This document shows positions 6,151 to 14,697 of a stretch of 16,930 nt of DNA, in pieces. The position numbers were made by a program, and so were the translations under genes. The DNA lies in the NCBI GenBank assembly GCA_015488125.1, contig WFOJ01000065.1, positions 1 through 16,930 of the forward strand, written 5' to 3'. The notes beneath the pieces are model-generated. The model was not told where the DNA came from. It searched no databases and was given only the letters and a program-made list of their open reading frames with translations. The stretch comes from Mariprofundaceae bacterium. Its GTDB lineage: Bacteria > Pseudomonadota > Zetaproteobacteria > Mariprofundales > Mariprofundaceae. Every line of letters starts with the position of its first letter. Position 1 is the stretch's first letter.

Positions 6151-6579
6151 TCAGCGCGGCACGCCCCGACGCGCCAGCGCGTCAGCGCGTTCGTTGCCTT
6201 CATCACCAGCGTGACCCTTGACCCACTGCCAGCTTACCTGATGCGGCTGACAGGCTGCGTCCAATTGTCGCCAGAGTTCCGCATTGGAAACCGGCTTTTT
6301 GGATGCAGTCTTCCAGTTATTCCGCTTCCAGTTATGGATCCACTCGGTGATGCCCTGAATCACATAGCGCGAATCGGAATAAATGGTGATCCGACAGGGG
6401 CGTTTTAAGGCTTTCAGGGCTTCGATCGCAGCCTGAAGCTCCATACGCTGATTGGTCGTCGTTGCCTCGCCGCCATACAGCTCTTTTTCGTGATTGCCAC
6501 AGCGCAGCACAACACCCCAACCACCGGGGCCGGGATTGCCGGAGCAGGCACCATCTGTCCAGGCGGTAACCTCATCCAT
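6151..6579 (-). CDS. rnhA: ribonuclease HI
   Basis: RNase HI cuts RNA in RNA-DNA hybrids, removing R-loops and primers. The 142-residue protein has the whole active site: Asp9 (WTDGACSGNPGPGG), Glu47 (TTNQRMELQA), Asp69 (IYSDSRYVIQGI), His123 (WVKGHAGDEGNE) and Asp133 (ERADALAR). The basic protrusion typical of bacterial enzymes is present (WIHNWKRNNWKTASKKPVSN, about 80-99). Length is slightly under the E. coli 155 because the C-terminal tail is short. ATG 6579 overlaps the stop of the mechanosensitive channel gene by 8 bp (CATGGATGA), and no independent ribosome site is seen, so translation is probably coupled. In many relatives rnhA is beside dnaQ; that is not the case here. Confidence 0.96.
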   Translation of the reverse strand: MDEVTAWTDGACSGNPGPGGWGVVLRCGNHEKELYGGEATTTNQRMELQAAIEALKALKRPCRITIYSDSRYVIQGITEWIHNWKRNNWKTASKKPVSNAELWRQLDAACQPHQVSWQWVKGHAGDEGNERADALARRGVPR

Positions 6580-7675
6580 GGCTCAAGGCGCCGGGCATGG
6601 ATTCGATATACAAAGAGCGTGAAGGGAAGGCAAATTCAACTCCCAGTGATTCCAGTAACTGCATGATTTGCATATTCACCTCCTGACGCACTTGCAGGTA
6701 TTCTTCCCATACCGTACTGGCGGAGAAGTAATAAAGAAAAATGGAGAGGGCCGAATCCTCGAATTCATCGAATTTAACCAATGAATATTCCTGATCAACG
6801 CCGGGATGCCGACGAAGAATCGCTTCGATGCCGTCAATCGCTGCCTGCATCTGTTCCGTCGTCGTCGCATAGCTGATGCCGATGCGCATCTTGATGCGTC
6901 GTTTGGGCATGGCATCAATATTGTCAATCACCATATTGGCAAGGCGGGAGTTGGGCACATTGACCAGCGTTTTGGCAAAGGTGCGGATGCGCGTCGAACG
7001 AAAGCCGACATCTTCCACAACCCCTTCAAATTCATCCGTTTTGATCCAGTCGCCCACCGTGAACGGACGATCAATCAGAATCATGATAGAGCCAAAGACG
7101 TTGGCAACCGTATCTTTGGCCGCCATGGCCACGGCAATACCGCCAATACCCAGCGAAGCCAGCAGACCGGAAATGGAATAGCCCATATTCTGTGCCACCA
7201 CCAGCACAGCTGTGATCACCAGAAAAATCCTGATGGTTTTGACCACAAAGGGAATAAGCTGGTCATCCAGGGGAGAATCGGTGCGTTTCGCCCGCTCGGA
7301 AAAATGTACGCCCAAACCATTCACCATGCGCCAAAGGAACCAAATAGCGGTGATAATCGCAGCAATACGCGCAAATGTGTCTGCTGCATTGAGCGCGGGT
7401 AACAACATTTCCGGTGGTTGCAGCACGTGTATGGTCAGCAAAATGCCGACAATCAAAATGAACCAGCTGGCTGGCTTTTCAGCAGCCTCCAGTAGAATAT
7501 CATCGACGCGTGTACGGGTTTTTCTCGCCAGTTTATTGATCCAGGCGTGCAGGATATGGTTCAAGTAGCGTCGCAGCACCAGCAAACCAAACAGGCACAA
7601 CATCGCCAGTAGCCAGCGTTCCAATGGAATACCCAGTGCCGGCCATTGCATCATCTGGTTCAGATTCCACTCCAT
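6572..7675 (-). CDS. MscS-family small-conductance mechanosensitive channel
   Basis: This inner-membrane channel family opens under membrane tension and releases solutes on osmotic downshock. The 367-residue product has about five membrane segments: roughly 20-37, 70-87, 104-121, 147-165 and the pore helix 168-195, with the Gly/Ala pattern SGLLASLGIGGIAVAMAAKD. The beta domain follows with NVFGSIMILIDRPFTVGDWI, EGVVEDVGFRSTRIRT and LVNVPNSRLANMVIDN, then the mixed alpha/beta vestibule to the C-terminus. The extra N-terminal helices and length fit the YnaI/YbdG-like group more than classic MscS (286 aa). AGGAG about nine bases before ATG 7675 supports the start. The gene overlaps rnhA and lies downstream of the fba terminator. 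Confidence 0.93.
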   Translation of the reverse strand: MEWNLNQMMQWPALGIPLERWLLAMLCLFGLLVLRRYLNHILHAWINKLARKTRTRVDDILLEAAEKPASWFILIVGILLTIHVLQPPEMLLPALNAADTFARIAAIITAIWFLWRMVNGLGVHFSERAKRTDSPLDDQLIPFVVKTIRIFLVITAVLVVAQNMGYSISGLLASLGIGGIAVAMAAKDTVANVFGSIMILIDRPFTVGDWIKTDEFEGVVEDVGFRSTRIRTFAKTLVNVPNSRLANMVIDNIDAMPKRRIKMRIGISYATTTEQMQAAIDGIEAILRRHPGVDQEYSLVKFDEFEDSALSIFLYYFSASTVWEEYLQVRQEVNMQIMQLLESLGVEFAFPSRSLYIESMPGALSHG

Positions 7676-7723
7676 ATTCCAGACTCCTTGACAGCAGAAT
7701 GTTACAGGTGATCAGCCCCTAAC

Positions 7724-7758
7724 AAAAATCCCCCTGACGCTTGCGCATACAGGGGGAT
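7724..7758 (-). terminator. intrinsic terminator after fba
   Basis: On the minus strand, ATCCCCCTG (7758-7750) pairs perfectly with CAGGGGGAT (7736-7728) around a 13-nt loop and is followed by TTTTT (to 7724). It lies 25 bases after the fba stop and separates the carbon-metabolism row from the channel gene. Confidence 0.9.
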
Positions 7759-7783
7759 GATTCCACCATGCGTGACCAGCTAC

Positions 7784-8821
7784 TCAGCTATAAAAACTGA
7801 TCATGCTCTCCAACGATTTAGCAGTAATTTTCGACGCCTGACCAGCAGAACCGAAAGCTTCAAAGCGTGCCTTGCAAATTGCCTTCATGCCTTCCTTGGC
7901 CGCCGCATAAAACTTGCGTGGGTCAAAGTTGGAAGGATTCTCAGCCAGATGACGACGAACCGCGCCGGTGGAAGCCATGCGCAGATCCGTGTCAATATTC
8001 ACCTTGCGGACGCCGGACTTGATGCCTTCAACGATTTCTTCCACGGGTACGCCATAGGTTTCACCCATATCGCCGCCGTACTGGTTGATAATTTCCAGCC
8101 ACTCCTGCGGCACGGAAGAAGAACCATGCATCACCAAATGGGTATTTGGCAGTTTGGCGTGAATTTCCTTGATGCGGTCGATACGCAGCACAGCACCCGT
8201 TGGCGGCTTGGTGAACTTGTAGGCGCCGTGACTGGTGCCAATGGCGATAGCCAGCGCATCCACATTCGTTTGCTCAACAAAGTCGGCTGCTTCATCAGGG
8301 TCGGTCAGCAATTGCTCGTGAGAGAGCTTGCCAGCCGCGCCAACGCCGTCTTCCTCACCCGCTTCGCCGGTTTCCAGTGATCCCAGGCAACCCAGCTCAC
8401 CTTCCACTGATACGCCGCCAGCATGTGCCATTTCGCATACCTTGCGGGTTACTTCCACGTTGTACTCATAGGTGGAAGGCGTTTTGGCATCTTCCATCAG
8501 CGAACCATCCATCATCACGGATGAAAAGCCGGACTGAATGGAGCGCAGGCAAACAGCAGGCGAAGAGCCGTGATCCTGATGCATGACCACAGGAATATGC
8601 GGATATTGCTCAATTGCCGCTGCAATCAAATGGCGCAGGAAAGGTTCACCTGCGTATTTGCGGGCACCAGCCGAGCCCTGCATGATAACCGGAGAGTCCA
8701 CCTCGTTGGCGGCCTCCATGATTGCGTGAACCTGTTCCATATTGTTCACATTGAATGCCGGCATGCCATAGCTGTTTTCAGCCGCATGATCCAGCAATTG
8801 ACGCATTGAAATCAGTGCCAT
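7784..8821 (-). CDS. fba: class II fructose-bisphosphate aldolase, Calvin-cycle type
   Basis: The enzyme joins or splits dihydroxyacetone phosphate and glyceraldehyde 3-phosphate (fructose 1,6-bisphosphate), and members of this subtype may also make sedoheptulose bisphosphate. The 345-residue product begins MALISMRQLLDHAAENSYG, with the class II features: catalytic Asp83 and zinc ligand His84 in MHQDHGSS, SVMMDGS, VEGELGCLG (zinc Glu), GTSHGAYKF and VMHGSSS (zinc His), and KVNIDTDLR. The insertion EAGEEDGVGAAGK and overall form match CbbA-type enzymes of autotrophs and many other proteobacteria rather than E. coli FbaA. AGGAG six bases before ATG 8821 sets the start; the gene lies 17 bp after pykA, the last of the row, followed by a terminator. 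cbbA is an equally fair name. Confidence 0.96.
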   Translation of the reverse strand: MALISMRQLLDHAAENSYGMPAFNVNNMEQVHAIMEAANEVDSPVIMQGSAGARKYAGEPFLRHLIAAAIEQYPHIPVVMHQDHGSSPAVCLRSIQSGFSSVMMDGSLMEDAKTPSTYEYNVEVTRKVCEMAHAGGVSVEGELGCLGSLETGEAGEEDGVGAAGKLSHEQLLTDPDEAADFVEQTNVDALAIAIGTSHGAYKFTKPPTGAVLRIDRIKEIHAKLPNTHLVMHGSSSVPQEWLEIINQYGGDMGETYGVPVEEIVEGIKSGVRKVNIDTDLRMASTGAVRRHLAENPSNFDPRKFYAAAKEGMKAICKARFEAFGSAGQASKITAKSLESMISFYS

Positions 8822-8838
8822 TGGTGACTCCTTTTGTA

Positions 8839-10308
8839 TTATTCTATGGTTTGTTTGGCGTGGTCGCCCACGCGAACAATCTTCATGGCATTGGTGGCAC
8901 CGGAAATCCCCATCGGCGTACCAAAGGTCATGACGATCAAATCATCTTCTGTGCCCAGACCGGCATCAACCACCTTCTGACACACGTCCGCCGTTGCCCG
9001 CTGCGCTTCGTCAGGGCCATAATCATCTTTCATGATCAGCGGCACGACGTTGCGAAACAGACTGACCCGTCCCAACGTCGCTGTATTTGGCGTCATGGCA
9101 TAAATCGGCGTTTTACTTAGGTGACGCGACATGTACAACACCGTATTACCGCTGTGCGTAAAGGCCATAATGGCCCGGATATCCATCGCTTCCGCCGTCT
9201 GCATGGCCTGACGGGCAATGCATTCATCAACGGAATGCGGTGGAAAACGCGGATCGCGGGTCTGCGTCGAAGGCAACACCCCAAGACGCTCGGTTTCGAT
9301 ACAGGTCCGGTGCATGGCCTGGACGGCTTCCACCGGGTATTTGCCCGCTGCCGATTCGCCGGAAAGCATGACGGCATCGGCGCCATCAAGTACCGCATTA
9401 GCCACATCGTTCACTTCAGCACGTGTGGGAATCGGGTTTTCACACATGGATTCCATCATTTGCGTGGCCACAATCACCGGACAGTTGTACTTCGGCGCCA
9501 TACGCAGCATTTTCTTTTGCACGGGCGGTACAGCGGCATCACCGATTTCCACACCCAGATCACCACGCGCCACCATCACCGCATCGGATGCTTCCATGAT
9601 GGCCTTGAGGTTGTCATCCTGTACAGCTTCGGCACGTTCTACCTTGGCCACCAAACCGGCAGAAGAACCCTCGGCCTCAACCAATGAACGGGCATAGGCC
9701 ATATCCTTGCCATCACGCGGGAATGATATGGCAATATAATCCACGCCAATGGCACAGGCAGTCTTGATGTCTTCCTTGTCCTTATCCGTCAGGGCCGCCG
9801 CAGAAAGTCCACCGCCGGCTCGGTTAATCCCCTTGTTGTTGGATAACACACCACCGATCACGACCGTGCAATGGATTTCCTGACCTTCAACCTTGTCCAC
9901 ATCCATGACAATGAGGCCGTCATTCAGCAGCAGGCGGGCGCCTGGCTCGACATCACCGACCAGTTCCTTGTAGGTAATACCAACGCGCTCGTCATTACCC
10001 GCATCCAGTGGCAGTGCTGCATCAATAATGAACGATTGGCCTGGTTCAAGCCGAGTGGAACCGTTTTTGAACTTACCCACACGAATCTTCGGCCCCTGCA
10101 TATCAGCCAAAATACCGACGGAAACGCCGTGTTTGGCAGCCAGACGACGAACGTTTTCAGCCCGGGTGCGGTGCTCCTCCGGCGTGCCGTGCGAAAAATT
10201 CAGCCGCACGACGTTGACACCTGCGGCAATTAACTGGTCGAGCACCTCGGGCTGCTCGGAAGCTGGCCCGAGAGTGGCGACGATTTTGGTTCTGCGAATG
10301 CGGCTCAC
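8839..10308 (-). CDS. pykA: pyruvate kinase, PykA type
   Basis: It makes ATP and pyruvate from phosphoenolpyruvate, the exit of lower glycolysis. The 489-residue protein has RRTKIVATLGPAS, VRLNFSHG (Arg35, Asn37, Ser39 bind substrate and K+), ADMQGPKIRVG, the B domain, VGGVLSNNKGINRAGG-like hinge, DYIAISFPRDG, catalytic AKVERAEAV, VARGDLGVEIG and VATQMMESM. The SNNKGIN..GGGLSA and SFPR signatures ally it with PykA (type II, usually activated by AMP or sugar phosphates) rather than PykF. The start is GTG 10308, overlapping the pgk stop by four bases (GTGA), which signals coupling. A physiologically irreversible glycolytic enzyme inside a set otherwise usable for CO2 fixation is common in some autotrophs and gives a drain to biosynthesis. 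Confidence 0.96.
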   Translation of the reverse strand: MSRIRRTKIVATLGPASEQPEVLDQLIAAGVNVVRLNFSHGTPEEHRTRAENVRRLAAKHGVSVGILADMQGPKIRVGKFKNGSTRLEPGQSFIIDAALPLDAGNDERVGITYKELVGDVEPGARLLLNDGLIVMDVDKVEGQEIHCTVVIGGVLSNNKGINRAGGGLSAAALTDKDKEDIKTACAIGVDYIAISFPRDGKDMAYARSLVEAEGSSAGLVAKVERAEAVQDDNLKAIMEASDAVMVARGDLGVEIGDAAVPPVQKKMLRMAPKYNCPVIVATQMMESMCENPIPTRAEVNDVANAVLDGADAVMLSGESAAGKYPVEAVQAMHRTCIETERLGVLPSTQTRDPRFPPHSVDECIARQAMQTAEAMDIRAIMAFTHSGNTVLYMSRHLSKTPIYAMTPNTATLGRVSLFRNVVPLIMKDDYGPDEAQRATADVCQKVVDAGLGTEDDLIVMTFGTPMGISGATNAMKIVRVGDHAKQTIE

Positions 10309-11486
10309 TGCGCTGCGCGCTCCTCTAACATGGCAACGGCCGGCAATTTTTTACCTTCCAGGAACTCAAGAAACGCCCCGCCACCGGTTGAAATATAGGA
10401 CACTCTGTCAGCAATATTGTATTTGGCAACAGCCGCCAGCGTATCACCGCCGCCGGCAATGGAAAAGGCGGATGACTCAGCAATTGCCAGGGAAATGGCT
10501 TTAGTACCCTCACCAAACTGATCAAACTCAAACACGCCCACCGGACCATTCCAGACAATGGTACCGGCATTTTTCAGGATTTCAGCCAGTTCTGCGGCAG
10601 AATCCGGGCCAATATCGAAGATCATGTCATCATCAGTCACATCAGCCACAGGTTTCAGCGTTGCCTCTGCTGTCGGCGAAAATTCCTTGCCACACACCAC
10701 ATCGGTCGGCACCGGAATATCACCGCCACGTTCTTTGGCCGCTGCCGTCAGCGATTTACAGGTATCAATCAAATCCGCTTCATACAATGACTTGCCGACA
10801 TTATAACCAGCAGCAGCAATAAAGGTATTGGCAATACCACCGCCCACCACTAACTGATCCACGACTTTGGACAATGATTCCAGCACCGTCAACTTGGTCG
10901 AAACCTTGGAGCCACCGACGATTGCCACCATCGGACGCGCCGGGTGATCCAGCGCCTTGCCCAGTGCTTCCAGTTCAGCAGCCAGCAAAGGCCCGGCACA
11001 GGCCACTGGCGCAAACTTGCCAACGCCATGTGTTGAAGCCTGGGCGCGATGCGCCGTACCAAAGGCATCCATGACATAAATATCGCATAGCGAAGCGTAT
11101 TTTTTGGAGAGTTCTTCGTCGTTCTTCTTTTCGCCGACATTAAAGCGAATATTTTCCAGTAAGACCAGCTCGCCATCGGCAATCTCCGGTGCTTCTTCCA
11201 GGTAGTTTTTGATCAGGCGAACTTCCTTGCCCAGCAAGGTACTCAGATGGCGTGCCACTGGTGCCAGTGAGAGTTTTTCGTCATACTCGCCTTCTGTGGG
11301 GCGGCCAAGATGGCAACACACCATCACCTTGGCCCCTGCCTCCATGGCATGTTTCATGGTCGGCAGGCTGGCCCGGATGCGGGTATCATCGCCCACCTCA
11401 CCATCCACCAGAGGAACATTCAGATCTTCGCGAATCAGCACCCGCTTGCCGGCAAGGTCAAGATCCGTCATTTTGATTACAGACAT
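10305..11486 (-). CDS. pgk: phosphoglycerate kinase
   Basis: Pgk reversibly transfers phosphate between ATP and 3-phosphoglycerate. The 393-residue product, beginning MSVIKMTDLDLAGKRVLIRE, is nearly superposable on enterobacterial Pgk: DLNVP, CCHLGRPTEG, LLENIRF, KKYASLCDIYVMDAFGTAHR, VGGSKVSTK, VGGGIANTF, WNGPVGVFEF, SIAGGGDT and STGGGAFLEFLEGK. A longer frame reaches 11561, but AGGAG seven bases before ATG 11486 and identity with the family N-terminus set the start here. It overlaps pykA by four bases. A terminator hairpin lies between gap and this gene, with a candidate promoter just after, so pgk-pykA-fba may be transcribed separately. Confidence 0.97.
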   Translation of the reverse strand: MSVIKMTDLDLAGKRVLIREDLNVPLVDGEVGDDTRIRASLPTMKHAMEAGAKVMVCCHLGRPTEGEYDEKLSLAPVARHLSTLLGKEVRLIKNYLEEAPEIADGELVLLENIRFNVGEKKNDEELSKKYASLCDIYVMDAFGTAHRAQASTHGVGKFAPVACAGPLLAAELEALGKALDHPARPMVAIVGGSKVSTKLTVLESLSKVVDQLVVGGGIANTFIAAAGYNVGKSLYEADLIDTCKSLTAAAKERGGDIPVPTDVVCGKEFSPTAEATLKPVADVTDDDMIFDIGPDSAAELAEILKNAGTIVWNGPVGVFEFDQFGEGTKAISLAIAESSAFSIAGGGDTLAAVAKYNIADRVSYISTGGGAFLEFLEGKKLPAVAMLEERAAQ

Positions 11487-11541
11487 CAGATTACTCCTTT
11501 TACAACCTGCATCATACAGCAAAGTATGACATGCACTTGTC

Positions 11542-11571
11542 ACTATGCGCCTAAAATGCACACACTGACAA
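11542..11571 (-). promoter_or_regulatory. candidate promoter for pgk-pykA-fba
   Basis: Minus-strand TTGTCA (11571-11566, five of six) and CATAGT (11547-11542, four of six) are 18 bases apart. It lies just past the gap terminator and would start RNA near 11535, about 50 nt before the pgk ATG. A second possible -10, TATGAT, lies closer to pgk but lacks a -35 box. Confidence 0.4.
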
Positions 11572-11575
11572 ATGA

Positions 11576-11606
11576 AACCCTCCGGCAGGAAGTCTGCCGA
11601 AGGGTT
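11576..11606 (-). terminator. hairpin terminator after gap
   Basis: On the minus strand AACCCTTCGGCAG (11606-11594) and CTGCCGGAGGGTT (11588-11576) form a 13-bp stem with one T-G pair and a five-base loop. The following TCATTTGTC is only modestly T-rich, so read-through is likely partial. It begins eleven bases after the gap stop and may lower pgk relative to gap. Confidence 0.75.
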
Positions 11607-11616
11607 ACGGTACAGT

Positions 11617-12621
11617 TTAATGATTGGCGACGTGACGCACGAGGCGCATCATGTTGCAGGTGTAACCATATTCATTGTCATACCAGGCCACCAGCTTGAC
11701 GAAGCTGCTGTCAATGGCGATGCCAGCAGTGGAATCGAAAATGGAAGAAAAACCCACGCCACGAAAATCCGTAGAAACAACCTTTTCATCGGTGAAGCCA
11801 AGAGTATCGCCGATGCCAGGCGCTTCGGAAGCTGCTTTTACAGCCGCCACAATATCCTCATACGAGGTTTCTTTCTCCAGCTCCACCGTCAGGTCAACTA
11901 CGGATACGTCGGAAGTCGGTACGCGGAAAGCCATGCCGGTAAGCTTGCCATTCAGTGAAGGAATCACCTTGCCCACAGCCTTGGCGGCGCCAGTGGAAGA
12001 AGGAATGATGTTTTCCAGAATGCCACGGCCACCGCGCCAGTCTTTCAACGAAGGGCCGTCCACGGTTTTCTGCGTCGCCGTTGCCGCGTGCACCGTCGTC
12101 ATCAGGCCACGCTTGATGCCAAAGTTGTCGTGAACCACCTTGGCCAACGGTGCCAGACAGTTGGTGGTGCAGGAAGCAGCAGAACTGATAGCTTGACCTG
12201 CATATTCGTCGTGGTTCACACCATAAACAAACATCGGGGTATGATCCTTGGATGGCGCAGACTGCACCACCTTCTTCGCGCCTGCGTCAATATGCTTCTG
12301 ACAGCTTTCTTCAGTCAGGAAGAAACCCGTGCATTCCAGCACCACATCAACGCCGACTTCATCCCACTTCAAATTGGCAGGATCGCGCTCTGCAGTCACG
12401 CGAACAGTTTTGCCATCCACGACCAGATTGCCATCAACCACGGAGACATCGGCATCAAAACGGCCATGCACTGAATCATACTTCAGCATGTACGCCTGAT
12501 ATTCAGGATCCAGCAAATCGTTAATGCCGACCACTTCCATATCGGTGAACTCTTTGGCGATCGCGCGAAATGCCATGCGGCCAATACGGCCAAAGCCGTT
12601 AATACCTACCTTGATTGTCAT
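11617..12621 (-). CDS. gap: glyceraldehyde-3-phosphate dehydrogenase, type I
   Basis: It interconverts glyceraldehyde 3-phosphate and 1,3-bisphosphoglycerate. The 334-residue product has the Rossmann start KVGINGFGRIGR (4-15), Asn34-Asp35 at the end of the second strand (favouring NAD over NADP), catalytic Cys151 in SAASCTTNCLAPLAK, His178 in TTVHAATATQ, PSSTGAAKAVGKVIP, GMAFRVPTSDVSVVD and WYDNEYGY. AGGAG eight bases before ATG 12621 supports the start. It follows tkt after 66 bp containing a hairpin and is followed by a strong hairpin, so its mRNA could be an individually stabilised segment. Coenzyme choice is inferred from one position only. Confidence 0.97.
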   Translation of the reverse strand: MTIKVGINGFGRIGRMAFRAIAKEFTDMEVVGINDLLDPEYQAYMLKYDSVHGRFDADVSVVDGNLVVDGKTVRVTAERDPANLKWDEVGVDVVLECTGFFLTEESCQKHIDAGAKKVVQSAPSKDHTPMFVYGVNHDEYAGQAISSAASCTTNCLAPLAKVVHDNFGIKRGLMTTVHAATATQKTVDGPSLKDWRGGRGILENIIPSSTGAAKAVGKVIPSLNGKLTGMAFRVPTSDVSVVDLTVELEKETSYEDIVAAVKAASEAPGIGDTLGFTDEKVVSTDFRGVGFSSIFDSTAGIAIDSSFVKLVAWYDNEYGYTCNMMRLVRHVANH

Positions 12622-12654
12622 AAGGATACTCCTTTATATTGTTATATGCTTTCA

Positions 12655-12678
12655 GGTGCAGCCAGGGCAGGCTGCACC
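12655..12678 (-). terminator. intercistronic hairpin between tkt and gap
   Basis: GGTGCAGCC and GGCTGCACC form a perfect 9-bp stem around a six-base loop ten bases after the tkt stop. No T-run follows on the minus strand (TGAAAGCATA), so I read it as an attenuator or mRNA-processing/stability element rather than a full terminator. AT-rich bases with TATAAC and TATAAA lie between it and the gap ribosome site. Confidence 0.5.
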
Positions 12679-12687
12679 CGTAACTGA

Positions 12688-14679
12688 TCAGCTAACAGCG
12701 TTCACCGCATCAATGACTGCCTCCGCAGTCATGCCAAATTCCTTGAACAAATCAGCCGCCGGTGCTGATTCACCAAAGCGATCAATACCAACCACCTTGC
12801 CATTCAGGCCGACATATTTGTACCAGAAACCGGTGACACCTGCTTCCACTGCCACGCGGGCCGTAACAGCTGCTGGCAATACGCTTTCCTTGTATTCATC
12901 GGACTGCGCATCAAAGCGTTCCGTACAAGGCATGGAGACAACGCGAACCTTCTTGTCGCTGGCTGCCTGCGCCGCCAGTGCCAACTGAACTTCAGAACCC
13001 GTAGCAATCACAATCACATCCGGCGTACCTTCGCAATCCGACAACACATAGCCACCACGCTCAATATCCGCGATTTGTTGATCGGTATAATCGTTGCAAG
13101 GCAATCCCTGACGGGTGAAAATCAGGATGCTTGGCGCATCACGCCGCTCAACTGCCACCTTCCAGGCCACTGCTGATTCCACGGCATCACAAGGTCGCCA
13201 GGTATTCATATTGGGGATCATGCGCAAGGTAGCAATTTGCTCGACAGGTTGATGCGTCGGACCATCTTCACCCAGGCCGATGGAATCATGGGTATAAACA
13301 AAAATCGTGCCCACGCTCATCAGCGCTGACATCCGGATCGCATTGCGCGCATATTCAGAGAACATCAGGAAGGTGCCACCAAACGGGATAACGCCACCGT
13401 GCAGCACCATGCCATTCATGATGTGTGACATACCGAACTCACGCACGCCATAGTGCATGTAATTGCCTTCAGGCGTTTCTTTGGAAAAGGCCACAGCCTC
13501 CGGCCATTTGGTGTTGTTCGATGGTGCCAGGTCAGCAGAGCCGCCCACCAGTTCAGGCAATGCCGCAGCAAAGGCGCCAATGGTCTTGCCAGAAGCAACG
13601 CGGGTGGCCCAGCCGGGTTTTTCTTCACGCAACTGATTGATCCAGGTTGTCGCTGCAGCGGCAAAGCCTTCCGGCAAATCGCCAGCCAGACGCCGTTCCA
13701 GTTCAGCTGCCAGTTCAGGATAGGCTGCACGGTAGGCATCCATGCGGGCATTCCAGTCGCTTTCAGCAGCAGCGCCTTTTTCTCTGGCATCCCAGCCAGC
13801 ATAAACATCCGCAGGAATATCAAAGGGCGCATGTTCCCAGCCCAGTTCCTTGCGCACCAGGGCACATTCTTCTTCGCCCAGCGCGGCACCGTGGCAATCA
13901 TGGCTGCCTTTCTTGTTCGGCGAACCAAAACCAATAATGGTCTTGCAGCAAATCAGCGTTGGCTGGTCGCTATTGGCACGAGCAGATTCAATCGCCGTCT
14001 TGATTTCTTCCGCATCATGACCATCGACATTGCGAATCACCTGCCAGCCGTAGGCTTCAAAACGTGCTGGCGTGTCATCCGTGAACCAACCTTCAACGTG
14101 ACCATCAATCGAAATGCCATTGTCATCCCAGAAAGCAATCAGCTTGCCCAGGCCCAGTGTACCAGCCAGCGAACAGGCTTCGTGGGAAATGCCTTCCATC
14201 ATACAGCCATCACCCATGAACACATAGGTGTAATGGTCGATGACGTCATGACCCTCACGATTGTATTTGCCGGCCAGCATACGTTCTGCCACGGCCATGC
14301 CAACAGCATTGGTAATGCCCTGACCCAGCGGACCAGTAGTGGTTTCCACGCCCGGTGCATAGCCATATTCCGGGTGCCCCGGTGTTTTGGAATGTAACTG
14401 ACGGAAACGTTTGATTTCGTCCATTGGCAGATCGTAGCCGCTTAAATGCAACAGCGAATAAATAAGCATGGAGCCATGGCCATTGGAAAGCACAAAACGG
14501 TCGCGGTCTGCCCATTTGGGATTATTCGGATTGTGTTTGAGAAAATCATTCCACAGTACTTCGGCGATATCGGCCATGCCCATCGGCGCGCCCGGATGCC
14601 CGGAATTGGCTTTTTGTACAGCGTCCATGGACAATACGCGAATAGCATTGGCCAGGCGGCGACGATTGATGTCAGTCAT
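12688..14679 (-). CDS. tkt: transketolase
   Basis: This thiamine-diphosphate enzyme moves two-carbon units between sugar phosphates, serving the pentose phosphate pathway and, in autotrophs, ribulose-5-phosphate regeneration. The 663-residue length equals that of E. coli TktA. Motifs in order: NSGHPGAPMGMAD (near 25), WADRDRFVLSNGHGS, the diphosphate-binding GDGCMMEGISHEA with DDNGISIDG (from about 155), GSHDCHGAALG, the pyrimidine-domain FLMFSEYARNA with the catalytic Glu (about 410), THDSIGLGEDGPTHQPVEQ, and the C-terminal VIVIATGSEV. AAGGAG about nine bases before ATG 14679 marks the start. It lies 18 bp after glpX, making a two-gene unit with it. Confidence 0.97.
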   Translation of the reverse strand: MTDINRRRLANAIRVLSMDAVQKANSGHPGAPMGMADIAEVLWNDFLKHNPNNPKWADRDRFVLSNGHGSMLIYSLLHLSGYDLPMDEIKRFRQLHSKTPGHPEYGYAPGVETTTGPLGQGITNAVGMAVAERMLAGKYNREGHDVIDHYTYVFMGDGCMMEGISHEACSLAGTLGLGKLIAFWDDNGISIDGHVEGWFTDDTPARFEAYGWQVIRNVDGHDAEEIKTAIESARANSDQPTLICCKTIIGFGSPNKKGSHDCHGAALGEEECALVRKELGWEHAPFDIPADVYAGWDAREKGAAAESDWNARMDAYRAAYPELAAELERRLAGDLPEGFAAAATTWINQLREEKPGWATRVASGKTIGAFAAALPELVGGSADLAPSNNTKWPEAVAFSKETPEGNYMHYGVREFGMSHIMNGMVLHGGVIPFGGTFLMFSEYARNAIRMSALMSVGTIFVYTHDSIGLGEDGPTHQPVEQIATLRMIPNMNTWRPCDAVESAVAWKVAVERRDAPSILIFTRQGLPCNDYTDQQIADIERGGYVLSDCEGTPDVIVIATGSEVQLALAAQAASDKKVRVVSMPCTERFDAQSDEYKESVLPAAVTARVAVEAGVTGFWYKYVGLNGKVVGIDRFGESAPAADLFKEFGMTAEAVIDAVNAVS

Positions 14680-14697
14680 TGAAAAAACTCCTTGTGG

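Noticed and set aside
6806..7402. 198-codon plus-strand ORF opposite the MscS gene
   Set aside because: His/Arg/Asn-rich shadow of a real membrane protein on the minus strand, without a ribosome site.
10305..11561. Extended pgk start at 11561 adding 25 residues
   Set aside because: The ribosome site and family N-terminus are at 11486; the extension would run through the proposed promoter.
13453..14397. 314-codon plus-strand ORF opposite tkt
   Set aside because: Composition is that of an antisense shadow and transketolase is certain on the other strand.
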